Source: Cryptomeria japonica | Taxonomy: Eukaryota > Streptophyta > Pinopsida > Cupressales > Cupressaceae | Direction of reading: 5' to 3' | Length of the DNA: 64,000 nucleotides | NCBI RefSeq assembly: GCF_030272615.1 | Contig: NC_081409.1 | Location: 18,974,260 to 19,038,259, forward strand | In this document: positions 32,663-64,000 of the stretch, piece after piece | Numbering within the stretch: the first letter of the stretch is position 1 | Layout: each line of letters begins with the position of its first letter | The notes under the pieces: generated by a model | The model's input: only the letters and a program-made list of their open reading frames with translations | Databases searched by the model: none | What the model was told of the DNA's origin: nothing | Program-made: the position numbers and the translations under genes

Positions 32663-32703
32663 GTGTGGCACCTTTTTGGTACCACAACTTCGTGCATATA
32701 CCC
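32663..32703 (-). repeat. Right terminal inverted repeat
   Basis: Partner of 16722-16770. The outermost 12 bases GGGTATATGCAC are identical. It is followed outward by CTAA and the resumed exon-3 pseudogene. Confidence 0.9.
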
Positions 32704-33007
32704 CTAATGAAGTTCATATCCCTTATTTTCTTAACATTAGAGAGAAACTGAGAGATCTTAGAGACACTAATAGTCATGCCTATTTGATGAAAGAATAAAC
32801 CTTTGATTTGAGAGTCTTATGCACCTGATGTGATAGTCCATTCTCTAACCTAGTAAGACATGAACCAACATATTGCATATTGTTTTAGTGCCTAATCACA
32901 AGGTACCCTGTAAATAGTATATTGTTATTCTTGAGTCATGCTCTTGTATTTAGAATAATAGAAACTTTAATTATAGAGAGAATGCACTTTCCCTCACCAT
33001 TACTTGT
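32704..33007 (-). pseudogene. GULLO exon-3 duplicate C, middle part
   Basis: Resumes exactly where 16721 stopped and aligns with functional exon 3 at about 36630-36930 (TTCTTAACATTAGAGAGAAACT, GCCTATTTGATGAAAGAA, AATGCACTTTCCCTCACCATTACTTG). Numerous substitutions are present. It is then interrupted by the LINE tail at 33008. Confidence 0.9.
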
Positions 33008-33599
33008 TTTTGATAATTAAAGCAACAAAACAAGGGTGTTGACCCTGTATACAAATAACTCATATGTAGCTAATAAAAAGGCAAAAAAATAGGGGTGTTT
33101 CAACCCTATACAAACTTGGGTTGAACAAGCCTTAACAGTAGGTCACAAGACCATTATAATCAAAACAAAGGCTAAACAAACCTTTAACAAAACACTAGTA
33201 AAACAACTAGGAACCCAACTAAAGAGTGGGAAGAAATTTCACCAAAATATCGAGGAAGAGTTTGGCAAGGGGGATTACCTACTTGCCTCTGAGAAATAAC
33301 TACCCAGACAATACTACTATTAGGAACATCATTATAAGTAGGATCAAGGGGGAAAATATACTTAGAGGGATTGTTAGCACCTAGAGTAGACTGTTGACCA
33401 ATAGGTTGCTGCAAAACAAGAGAAAAAGAAGTAAAAAACTCAAGGCTAAAGGAGGCCACAACAATAGAAAGAGGAGGAGTAGGATCTAGGGGGCAAAGGA
33501 AGCCACAACAATAAGAGGCACAACCCCATCTTGAGAGGAGTCATCATCAACCTCTAAAAATTCATTAGAATCAGAAGTATGTCTATAGTCAAATGATCA
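33008..33599 (-). mobile_element. 5'-truncated LINE tail with 17-bp target duplication
   Basis: Flanked by CCCTCACCATTACTTGT (32991-33007) and CCCTCACTATTACTTGT (33600-33616), a 17-bp target duplication with one mismatch. On the minus strand the insert ends GCTTTAATTATCAAAA, a short A-ending tail typical of plant LINE 3' ends. A long, variable-length duplication and 592-bp length point to target-primed reverse transcription of a truncated LINE (or a SINE). A 91-codon minus-strand frame at 33184-33459 shows no known domain. Confidence 0.75.
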
Positions 33600-33715
33600 C
33601 CCTCACTATTACTTGTTGCTTCTTTAGCCTCCTCTACATAAAGATGTTAGATCATTAGTAGACTCATTGCATATCATATACTCTTTCATTGGAAACATGT
33701 CAAATGAAAGTTTAT
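33600..33715 (-). pseudogene. GULLO duplicate C, exon-3 start and intron-2 part
   Basis: Continues the copy: TTGCTTCTTTAGCCTCCTCTACATA (exon-3 start and acceptor) and TCTTTCATTGGAAACATGTCAAATG (intron 2 of the functional gene). Because intron sequence is included, the copy arose by DNA duplication and not by retroposition. Similarity is lost after about 33715. Confidence 0.85.
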
Positions 33716-35640
33716 ATTCAAGCGTTTCGATTTAAATTTCTATTTCTGATTCATCATTGTTGTAGGGTTGAGCCCCAACCCAAGGTTTGACTAATTTACA
33801 AACCCCTATAGAGCCCCAAACCACATTTTCCTCTTGTGTGAAGATTCAGGTTTAGATACAAGCTTTTGATAGAGATTGAAGATGGGAAAGTGCTTAGGAC
33901 CTAGAGATAGTGGACCTCTCCAAATTTCATCAAGAGTCCTCTGGACAAGGGCATTTTAGCATCACTATCCTAGAGAATGGTATTTACGCATCCTTTTCCT
34001 CCTAGTTTTGGCTCAAATTTTACAAGAAGTAGACACATATTCTTGGGTTTTTAGATCTAATTCGATGCTTAAAAATTCTCCAGTTAGACAAAGGCACCCA
34101 AGCACCATTGTCCCACATTTTTGAGATCAAAGTTTAGACACACATTCCTCTCTACATCCCCTTTCTATATCTAGGTTTGTTATGTGATTATCAGTTCTGC
34201 ATTTACTTGTTTATGCTATTTATTGTCAATTGTGCACCTTCTACCCCTAATTATCACATGCAATTCACATCCTTTCAATTACTCATTTTCAACTCAATCA
34301 AGGAGTATTGAATTTAGCTTGTGCTCACCCCTTCCTTAATAATTTTGAGGTTGAGCCTATTGAGTTCATTCTCCTTCTAAGTGTGATTGTTGTGAAATAG
34401 GTTTAGGTCCTAGTTTGCATGTATAAACTAGTGAACCTTATTTTCATACATTACACAACCCAAAAAGTGTTACTCTTCATCACCTCATTAACCCTCCTCC
34501 CCTAATTTGAATTAGAATCATGACATGAATTTTTCTTTAATATCATAACCATGAGTTTCTATGCCTCTTAAAACTCAAGTATCCTCTCCAACATAATGAA
34601 ATATGATAAATATCTAGTCTCTATAGGATTCAAAAGCTCCTTAGAGAAGGTGTTAAAAGTTCCATGTAAAGTGTGTTTATAGAGTAAACATTTGCACATC
34701 TATAGCATTATTAATTACCTTATTTTTCTAGCTATGTTTTCCCATGTTATTAAGTACATTATTCATGGCATGCACCTAAGAATGATTCCACCAAATATGC
34801 TTATAAAAGACCCCAAAAAAATTTCCTTATAAATTTGTGCACATTTGATACATTTAATAGTACTTGCACCACGTTCTCTAGTCCAACCTCCTCACTAGTA
34901 TATCTAAGGGTTTGGAACTAGAAATAAACATTCCTATGGTGTTAAAGATAATTATTAGGCCTAAGTGACCTTTTTACATGTGACCGCAATGTTGGTTTGT
35001 TGAAGACCATTGATATCCATCCACCCATCCTTGATTATGTTGCATCGAATATTGACTCAATTATCCTTCATTTTCTTCCATTAGAATATTATTCTTGGAA
35101 TAATTCTTGGCCAAGATTGTTTTCCTCGATTTTGTCTTCCCTAGTGGCATATATGAAGGTCCTTCTTTAATTATTATTTAATAGCTTCCTTATAATTAGG
35201 AGAGTGAGCTACATGGAATGGAATGCCATTGGGCCAAAGAGTAAATTTTCAATGACATCACTTCATTCTATTTTACATATTGGATAACTTTACACCCATG
35301 TTCCTAGCATCATTATTAGTCATTCTAAATTTCCCCTTAGGCTCTCTTACCCCTAAAATAGATGGAAATGTAGAAATAAAAAGAATTCATGGATCTTGGA
35401 ATGTTCTAGTATTAGTAGGATTAGAACCCCTCAATGGATGAGTAGAAGGGACAAGTGTTTGGTCATCGCCACAACACCAAATTCTATTTCTATTTATTTT
35501 GACTATTAAAGTGACAATTCCTTACATACTCTTATACCTATTCTTAGGAACTGAAGAAGATGTACACTAAATTTTGTAATATTATCTTGAAATTAAGTTG
35601 ATATAAATGACATCTTGATAGTCTAGTGCCCTTAATTAAT
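33716..35640. other. Intergenic stretch
   Basis: No gene seen. About 33770-33845 is an inverted diverged match to the dispersed-repeat signature (GGGGTTTG...GTCAAACC). The rest is unremarkable AT-rich sequence with many stops in all frames. Confidence 0.6.
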
Positions 35641-36136
35641 ATATTTATGCCCATTTCATTAAAAAAATATACTTATCAACCAATCAATAACATCTCTAAA
35701 CATGTCTTCTAATTTATATATAATAACATTGAATAAAAGTAAAAATAATAAAACAATTTACATAATATTGAACATAAAATTTATCAATGTCTCTCGAAAG
35801 TCAAATGAATCACAATTTAAATATTTACGCAGCTAGACTTTGTGGGTGTAGTTCTCTATCACCTTTCTTTTTTGTGTGAATATAGTACTATTATCCTTTT
35901 TTAAATAAAATTAAATAATAAATGTTTATCAAAAAGAAATAAATAATATTGACTTATTATATGATAATAATAGCATAATGTGATAATTACAAGCATTGTT
36001 GTTATTCTTGCCACCAATCTTCAAACCTCTATTGAGATATTATTCTTGAATGCTCCTATTCAAAATGAGATCCTCATCTCCCATCCCTGAGTTCCCTGAT
36101 TCATTAACTCCGATCAAAAAGAGTTTGCTTACTTTC

Positions 36137-58968
<22,832 letters not shown>

Positions 58969-59043
58969 TGGATAATGACTAAAACCAATGAAAACAATGG
59001 GCGATTGTTTGACAATTTAAGGGATTTTTTTCGTTGGGGACTG

Positions 59044-59050
59044 TTTTATA
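59044..59050 (-). promoter_or_regulatory. Probable GULLO TATA box
   Basis: TATAAAA on the minus strand, about 75-80 bp upstream of the ATG, leaving a 5' UTR of roughly 45 bp. A CCAAT motif on the same strand lies at about 59106-59116 (TCCCAATGGGA), at a usual distance. Confidence 0.55.
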
Positions 59051-59539
59051 AGTGACAGGGTAAGCTGACAGCTCTACCAAACTGCCTTAACACTCACTCA
59101 AGCTTCCCATTGGGAAATATTAAATTCGACCCAAGTGGGTAGTTGATGGTAAAGAGCCTGTGTATTGAATTGTTTCATTTGTTTTTGCATAGAGGTAATA
59201 GAACTGTGTCCTATTTTATTCAATTGCTTTGTTAAAAAATGAAAATTACCAATAGGTATCTGAAAGAAAAATTTAGGTATTAAGAATTAGGATGTAACTA
59301 TTATAGAACTGAAAAAAGATACAGAGTTGATAGTGTTTTCATTCTTTTCTCCACAATCTATTGGTTCTATCTTTCTTGTTTTATTTGAATATAAAAAACT
59401 GTCAGGCTACTTTACTTTACTTTGGCTAAATTCGTTATTCAATTAAAATCACAAAATTTGTTTTTTAAAACTTGTTTCTCTATTTTTTGAATTGTTTTCT
59501 TTCAATTTCTTACTAGTATTCTATTAAATTACTGTTTAC

Positions 59540-59755
59540 ATTTACTTATATATAAAAAGAATCTAGAAACTCTCTCTTTAGAAAGTTTTCAACATTTTTT
59601 TTACTTATTAGAGAAAGTTATATAGCTTCCTAGAAAGTTTTCAACATTTTGACTTATTAGAAAATGCTACATCTATAAGAAGAATCTAGAGGCTTCATCT
59701 TTAGAAAGTTTTCAACATTTCTTTTTTACTTATTGGAGAAAGCTATAATAATCTG
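59540..59755 (+). repeat. Imperfect tandem repeat upstream of GULLO
   Basis: TTAGAAAGTTTTCAACATTT occurs three times (about 59578, 59629 and 59701), with AAGAATCTAGARRCT and ACTTATTAGAGAAAG blocks between. Confidence 0.8.
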
Positions 59756-59990
59756 AAAACAGCTAAAAGACGGCAACAAATATTTTGATATTTATATCTA
59801 TCTATTATTTTTGCAAGGAGGACAAAATGTTTCGATAATTTTTTTACATTAAGATTGATATGTTATTTTTATTTCAAAGTGAATAGAAATAATGTTTGTA
59901 ATAATATTGCTGTGTACTTGACATGATAGGTTAAGTGAACACATGGGTTATTTATTTTCACAACAATATTGTTGTGCATATGACATTTTC

Positions 59991-60183
59991 AGGATACTAG
60001 AGAGCTAAGAACATGAAATGATAAGTTGCAAACTAGACCCAAGCTAAAAAGAATAAAAGACGGAAGAGTGAAGGAAAGGTGGCATGGGCCCGATTTGCAA
60101 CTTATCATTTCATGTTCTTAGCTCTCTTAGCTTGGGTCTAGTTTGCAACTTATCATTTCATGTTTTTAGCTCTCTAGTATCCT
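59991..60183. repeat. 55-bp near-perfect inverted repeat (fold-back)
   Basis: 59991-60045 and 60129-60183 are reverse complements with one mismatch over 55 bp; the loop is 83 bp. The loop contains a second partial copy of the right arm (about 60094-60128), so the left arm could pair with either. About 1 kb upstream of the GULLO start. Confidence 0.92.
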
Positions 60184-60539
60184 GATGATGAATCATGGAG
60201 TGTGATCCGAAATGTTGATGCAATAAATTTTACACTGTCTGATTTAGAAAGTGAGATACATTAAGCTATGGATTGTGGGAATCTGATATCATTAAGAGAT
60301 ATCTTTTTTTTTTTAACAAAATTTGTACAAAGAATTTTCACAATAAGAGATGTATTAGTTTAATTACAAAGTCAGTAACAAGAATTTTCACTACATCTAT
60401 TGAGAAAATTTATGATATAACATATCAATGATAGAAGGAGATTGAATCATTTAATAGTTTTTTAAGATTGAAAAATTCATATTTTAAACTTTAATTAACC
60501 CTTTTATTAATAAAAGCATACATTTTACAATCTAAGAAA

Positions 60540-61260
60540 TAAGTTACCCAGAAGGCACAGTAGACCAAACTAGTTTATGAGAGCTATGGTAACTTGAAGG
60601 GCAAGCTAGACCAATTTCTGCCACCTAATTTTCTTTTTGAAAAAAAAGAAAGAAAGTCAATGATATTATTGTTATTGTGAAGCATGATAGATTGCCACAA
60701 ATAACAGTTTGTCATAATCTTTGTTGCTGTCAACTTTTTTATTTTGATTTTTAGTGTTTAAATATCTGATAGTGTGAACCAGATTTTTAGGATATTAGTG
60801 TTGTTAGAAATATATGAACATTAAACTACTCTTATATTTCAATTGGAAAGTATTTTACTAAAAGATCTTAGCTTGCATTTTTGTCATTGCCGCCCAATTT
60901 GTCTTCAACTGTAATAGTTTGATAAAATGGCAGCAATAATGGGAAAATGCCAAATAGAAATGACTAAGCTCTTTTTAGGATATTAGTGTTGTTAGAAATA
61001 TATGAACATTAAACTACTCTTATATTTCAATTGGAAAGTATTTTACTAAAAGATCTTAGCTTGCATTTTTGTCATTGCCGCCCAATTTGTCTTCAACTGT
61101 AATAGTTTGATAAAATGGCAGCAATAATGGGAAAATGCCAAATAGAAATGACTAAGCTCCACCATATTAAAATAGGGAGTAAGTAACCCGTGAGTAGAAA
61201 TTGTAGTACATGCAGAAAACTAAAATAAGAAAGACAGCTATTCATGTTATTGAGATGAAG
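60540..61260 (+). repeat. Dispersed repeat R1, plus copy with tandem duplication
   Basis: Inverted relative of 57060-57935. Within it 60784-60971 and 60972-61159 are a perfect 188-bp tandem duplication with no difference that I can see. Confidence 0.85.
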
Positions 61261-61644
61261 TTTTGCAGGTATGATTTGGTTTCAACTTTCATAGCATGTA
61301 CCGTAACCAAACGTGGAATAAATTAAGTGTGGAGGTCATGCTAATGGATTCTCGTGATTGCTCTATGCAAAAAAAATTCAAATCTGACCTGGTTTCCTGG
61401 TCTTTTGTGTTTGTCTTTTTTAAGAGTAAGAAGAGAACTTTCTTAATGTGAAATGGAATCTAAGTTATTTTGTGATCTCTAAAAACTAGGGAGTTTAATA
61501 TTCCATGCCTCAGTTTATCAACGTTGTGGCTAATTTGGAAAAGAGAGAAAATGTATGAATATCTATACAAGCATTCAAATAAGGTAGAAGATCTGAAGAA
61601 TAAGCAAAAGATTGGAAAGTTATTCACTCACACATTACAGTCAG

Positions 61645-61770
61645 TAGGATCATAATATCATATTTAAGTGTATATTTTTTTTTTGAGTAAGTGTTGCTTT
61701 TTCTGAGATGTGGAATTATAAGTGTATATTTTTTTTTGAGTAAGTGTTGCTTTTTCTGAGATGTGGAATT
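61645..61770 (+). repeat. Two-copy tandem repeat, about 59 bp
   Basis: AAGTGTATATTTTTTTTT...GAGTAAGTGTTGCTTTTTCTGAGATGTGGAATT occurs twice in a row with only a T-run length difference. Confidence 0.9.
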
Positions 61771-62019
61771 GGTTTTCAAATAAGTTGAATAATGAAATTC
61801 TGTTTTTGGAGAATAAATTTTTGTTTTTGGTTGGGAATATTCAAATTGTGAACCACATATTTTTGGTTTCACGTGTGTATTATTCATCTTGTTGAATGCC
61901 TTAAAAAACGGTTATGAAAACTTAAAATAAAATCATTCGTCACTTTTTATGATCTAATTGGAATGTCAAGGCTTGTTTTACCTCGACTTCATGGTTGCAT
62001 TGTATGCAACCTAAGAATA

Positions 62020-62530
62020 AAGAGGGGTTGGGTTTGTTGACCCAAAAACTCAAGGAGCATGTTTGTCAACTAAATGGATTAGAGTGGTTTCCATAGATGA
62101 ACCTTGGAAGATTTTGTTTCATAATTGAATTATATAGGCTTCTAGAAAAAGGAAATGGCAATCTGTTTGATGGTTAGACAAATTTTTGCTTTCTCCCTTC
62201 TTTTAGATAAAAGCTTCACTTCCCCTTCTTTCTATATGGAAGGCTTGGCAACAAGTTTGTAAACACTTAAATTAAAAAAGTTCTTCCTTACAAGATGATT
62301 CAGTTTTGGTTCATCATCCATTTGGTGGAATAAAATGGTACAATATCAAGAAAATCCCCTTGATGTTCCATTCCCAAAATAAGCTTGCTACATATTCAAT
62401 ATATGCATTCAACAATTGAGGGATTTGTGGGATTTTAATGTTTTAGGTTGGGCTACATGAAAAAAAATTATGAATGATTTTGGTTTAAGAAATAATTTTG
62501 AAAGGCCCATGGACCTAGTTATTGTTGGAT
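62020..62530 (+). pseudogene. LINE ORF2 C-terminal remnant (tentative)
   Basis: Across frames and stops the plus strand reads GLGLLTQKLKEH, SSIWWNKMVQYQENPL and LRDLWDFNVLGW, in the order expected for the region after the RT domain of plant LINE ORF2 (G-L-G-L, then W-W-N, then DLWD..G..W). Many stops. No ends or target duplication found. Confidence 0.45.
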
Positions 62531-62543
62531 TTTGCTAAGAAGA

Positions 62544-63890
62544 TTGTTGGAATGATGTGTTGTCATTGATGTCAACATATTCCTCTGTGTATCCCAGTGT
62601 TGCAGTTTAGTTGAATGAGTTGGTTTAGCCTCTGTGTTGCAAATGAGTTGATGCAGTTTAAAGGGTTTCTGGTATGTTGTCTGTAGATGGTTCAATCCCA
62701 TTTGTAGAGGTCCGCATGATTTCTTGATCGAGTTATGAGATCTGGTATTGAGGATGTTATTCAATTGTTTGTGTTATTCGGTATTCTGGTTTAAATGCTC
62801 CGTATTGCTCCGAAATTGTAATACCTTTAGTTGTGGATGTGTGGGATGTGTTTTGGACGTTGACGTGTGTTCTCAGTTTGATTGGTTCATGATTTGGAAA
62901 TCCTCAAGCAAATCTTTCAGGTTGACAGTCCGTTATGATGGTGTTCTTGAGCTTCAGTAGAGAGATGCTGACGATTCTGATAATCAGAGTTGTTGTGGTT
63001 GTTGTGGTGCAATTCACGTTGCTTGTGAATATCTTTAGATCGTGTTCTATGCGTATTGGTGGTCCGCATTGATTATTGTACGTGTTATTGAAGATTTTCT
63101 TTGTCCGGTTATGTTCTTCGTGTTATTCAACATTCTTGGTGGTTGTAGCATGTTGCGGATGATTGAGGCATAATTGTTGGAGGTGTTGCATGTTTGCGGT
63201 ATTGATTTGGATCTAGACTATGTCTTAGCCGACATTGTTTTGGTCCACATGCATTGTTGTAGCGTGTGAGGTTATTATTTTGTAATTTGTATTGAGGGTT
63301 TAGCCGGCCGTGAAACATAGGTTGATGAATTGTATAAATGGATGTAATAATCATTGAGAGATATCATGCTATGTGTGAATATTGTATCAATCATTCAGTA
63401 GTAGGGAAGTTGTGTGAAGTTATGCAAAAAAGTGTGTTGCAGAGAAGATTTGATAGTGAGCTTAACCGGAATTGTACTCAGGCACATGGAGATGCTATTT
63501 TCATAGTTCATGTAATTTGGATTGTTGTCTGAATGATTTTGTAAGTCAGTGAGACTACCTGTAAGGCGGTGAGCCTTCCCTAAGGGTTGTAGCCTTTCTG
63601 GGTTTCTTATTTGAGTAGTGAGCTCTAGGCAGTGTACATGAATGCATGTGCATTCCCCATTATAATATTTACATTTACTCCTAACAAGGTATTATCTCAT
63701 TGTGGGTAGGTTCCCATCGTGGTTTTTTCCTTAACTGGGTTTTTCACATCAAAAATCTTGGTGTTATGTGCGTTATTGATGTGGTGTGTTGTTTCATGCT
63801 TTAATTGTTAATTATCAAATTTGATTTGTGGTTTAAGTTGCAATAAGTTTTTGTGCAAACTGATTCACCCCTTGCCCCATCTCCCCCCTC
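62544..63890 (+). repeat. Copia-type LTR (solo or cut by window end)
   Basis: Starts TGTTGGAATGATGTGTTGTC. Late in the sequence it has GGTGAGCCTTCCCTAAGGGTTGTAGCC and GTGGGTAGGTTCCCATCGTGG...ACTGGGTTTTTCAC...ATCTTGGTGTTATGTG, a typical R-region layout of plant Copia LTRs, and then CTGATTCACCCC...CCCCCCTCAGTTTGC near the end. No primer site follows, and no target duplication was found, so the right border is approximate. Confidence 0.5.
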
Positions 63891-64000
63891 AGTTTGCTGC
63901 ATTGTTGTCAATAGTTATAAAGCTATGCACTCCCTTGCAATGCCATTTTATCAAAGACCAGTGGTGTTTGTCTAGATTTTAGTTGGTTGTTTTCCTTTAA

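Larger units (their letters stand above)
16722..32703 (+). mobile_element. 16-kb TIR DNA transposon, unassigned family
   Basis: The left end reads GGGTATATGCACCAAGTTGT followed by GGTACAAAAAGG. The right end, read inward on the minus strand, is GGGTATATGCACGAAGTTGT followed by GGTACCAAAAAGG. After one gap both then read TGCCAC. CTAA flanks both ends (16718-16721, 32704-32707), and the split exon-3 copy reads continuously if the element and one CTAA are removed. The interior holds a transposase-like gene, an accessory gene, a 5-kb 20-bp satellite, a 358-bp tandem array and palindrome clusters. If the right end has one extra C, the duplication would be TAA (3 bp), as in PIF/Harbinger. The protein motifs do not look like that superfamily to me. 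Confidence 0.85.

Noticed and set aside
16722-32703. Reading the element as a CACTA or Helitron
   Set aside because: Ends do not begin CACTA, and there is a clear TIR pair with a target duplication, which Helitrons lack; no Rep/helicase motifs are visible.
62544-63890. Calling a complete Copia element at the right edge
   Set aside because: Only an LTR-like sequence is visible; no primer site, gag or target duplication is present before the window ends.

Overview
This looks like a plant nuclear window, most likely from a large-genome gymnosperm such as a conifer. That is an inference from a 20.8-kb intron, long decayed LTR retrotransposons, TE-in-TE nesting and very low gene density. No species can be fixed from the sequence. 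The only intact host gene I can support is a three-exon L-gulonolactone oxidase-like gene (GULLO family) on the minus strand (58968 to 36137). Its exons of 678, 256 and 809 bp join in frame to 580 codons plus stop. Its first intron holds a complete 16.5-kb Gypsy element (39274-55762; 1.41-kb LTRs; TSD CTTAT), a small TIR element and a (CT)63 microsatellite.

Layout. 1-1.5 kb: dispersed repeat with a tRNA-like sequence. 1.56-7.4 kb: a decayed minus-strand Copia element (Copia-A), interrupted by a LINE-like insertion. 7882-12943: a complete minus-strand Copia element (Copia-B) with TSD GAAAG. 13-15 kb: intergenic sequence and a second copy of the dispersed repeat. 15.05-33.72 kb: broken duplicates of the 3' part of the GULLO gene. 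The longest duplicate is split by two insertions: a 16-kb terminal-inverted-repeat (TIR) DNA transposon (16722-32703) and a 592-bp LINE tail with a 17-bp TSD (33008-33599). 36.1-59.1 kb: the GULLO gene. 59-64 kb: its upstream region, with a strong fold-back sequence, a perfect 188-bp tandem duplication, a LINE remnant and a Copia-type LTR.

The most interesting object is the 16-kb TIR element. Its ends match over about 30-40 bp, and removing it with one copy of CTAA restores the interrupted exon-3 copy. It carries (a) a decayed, intron-containing plus-strand gene for a large protein with WSDNC and HGKG...D motifs that I cannot assign to a standard plant transposase superfamily; (b) a multi-exon minus-strand accessory gene; (c) about 5 kb of a 20-bp satellite in both orientations with a roughly 650-bp higher-order period; (d) seven units of a CpG-rich 358-bp repeat between the two genes; (e) three units of a 110-bp repeat; and (f) arrays of ATTTGGC..GCCAAAT palindromes plus a perfect 26-bp palindrome upstream of the accessory gene. 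It may be an undescribed or poorly described plant DNA transposon family with very large subterminal arrays. Both its genes carry stop codons, so this copy is probably inactive.
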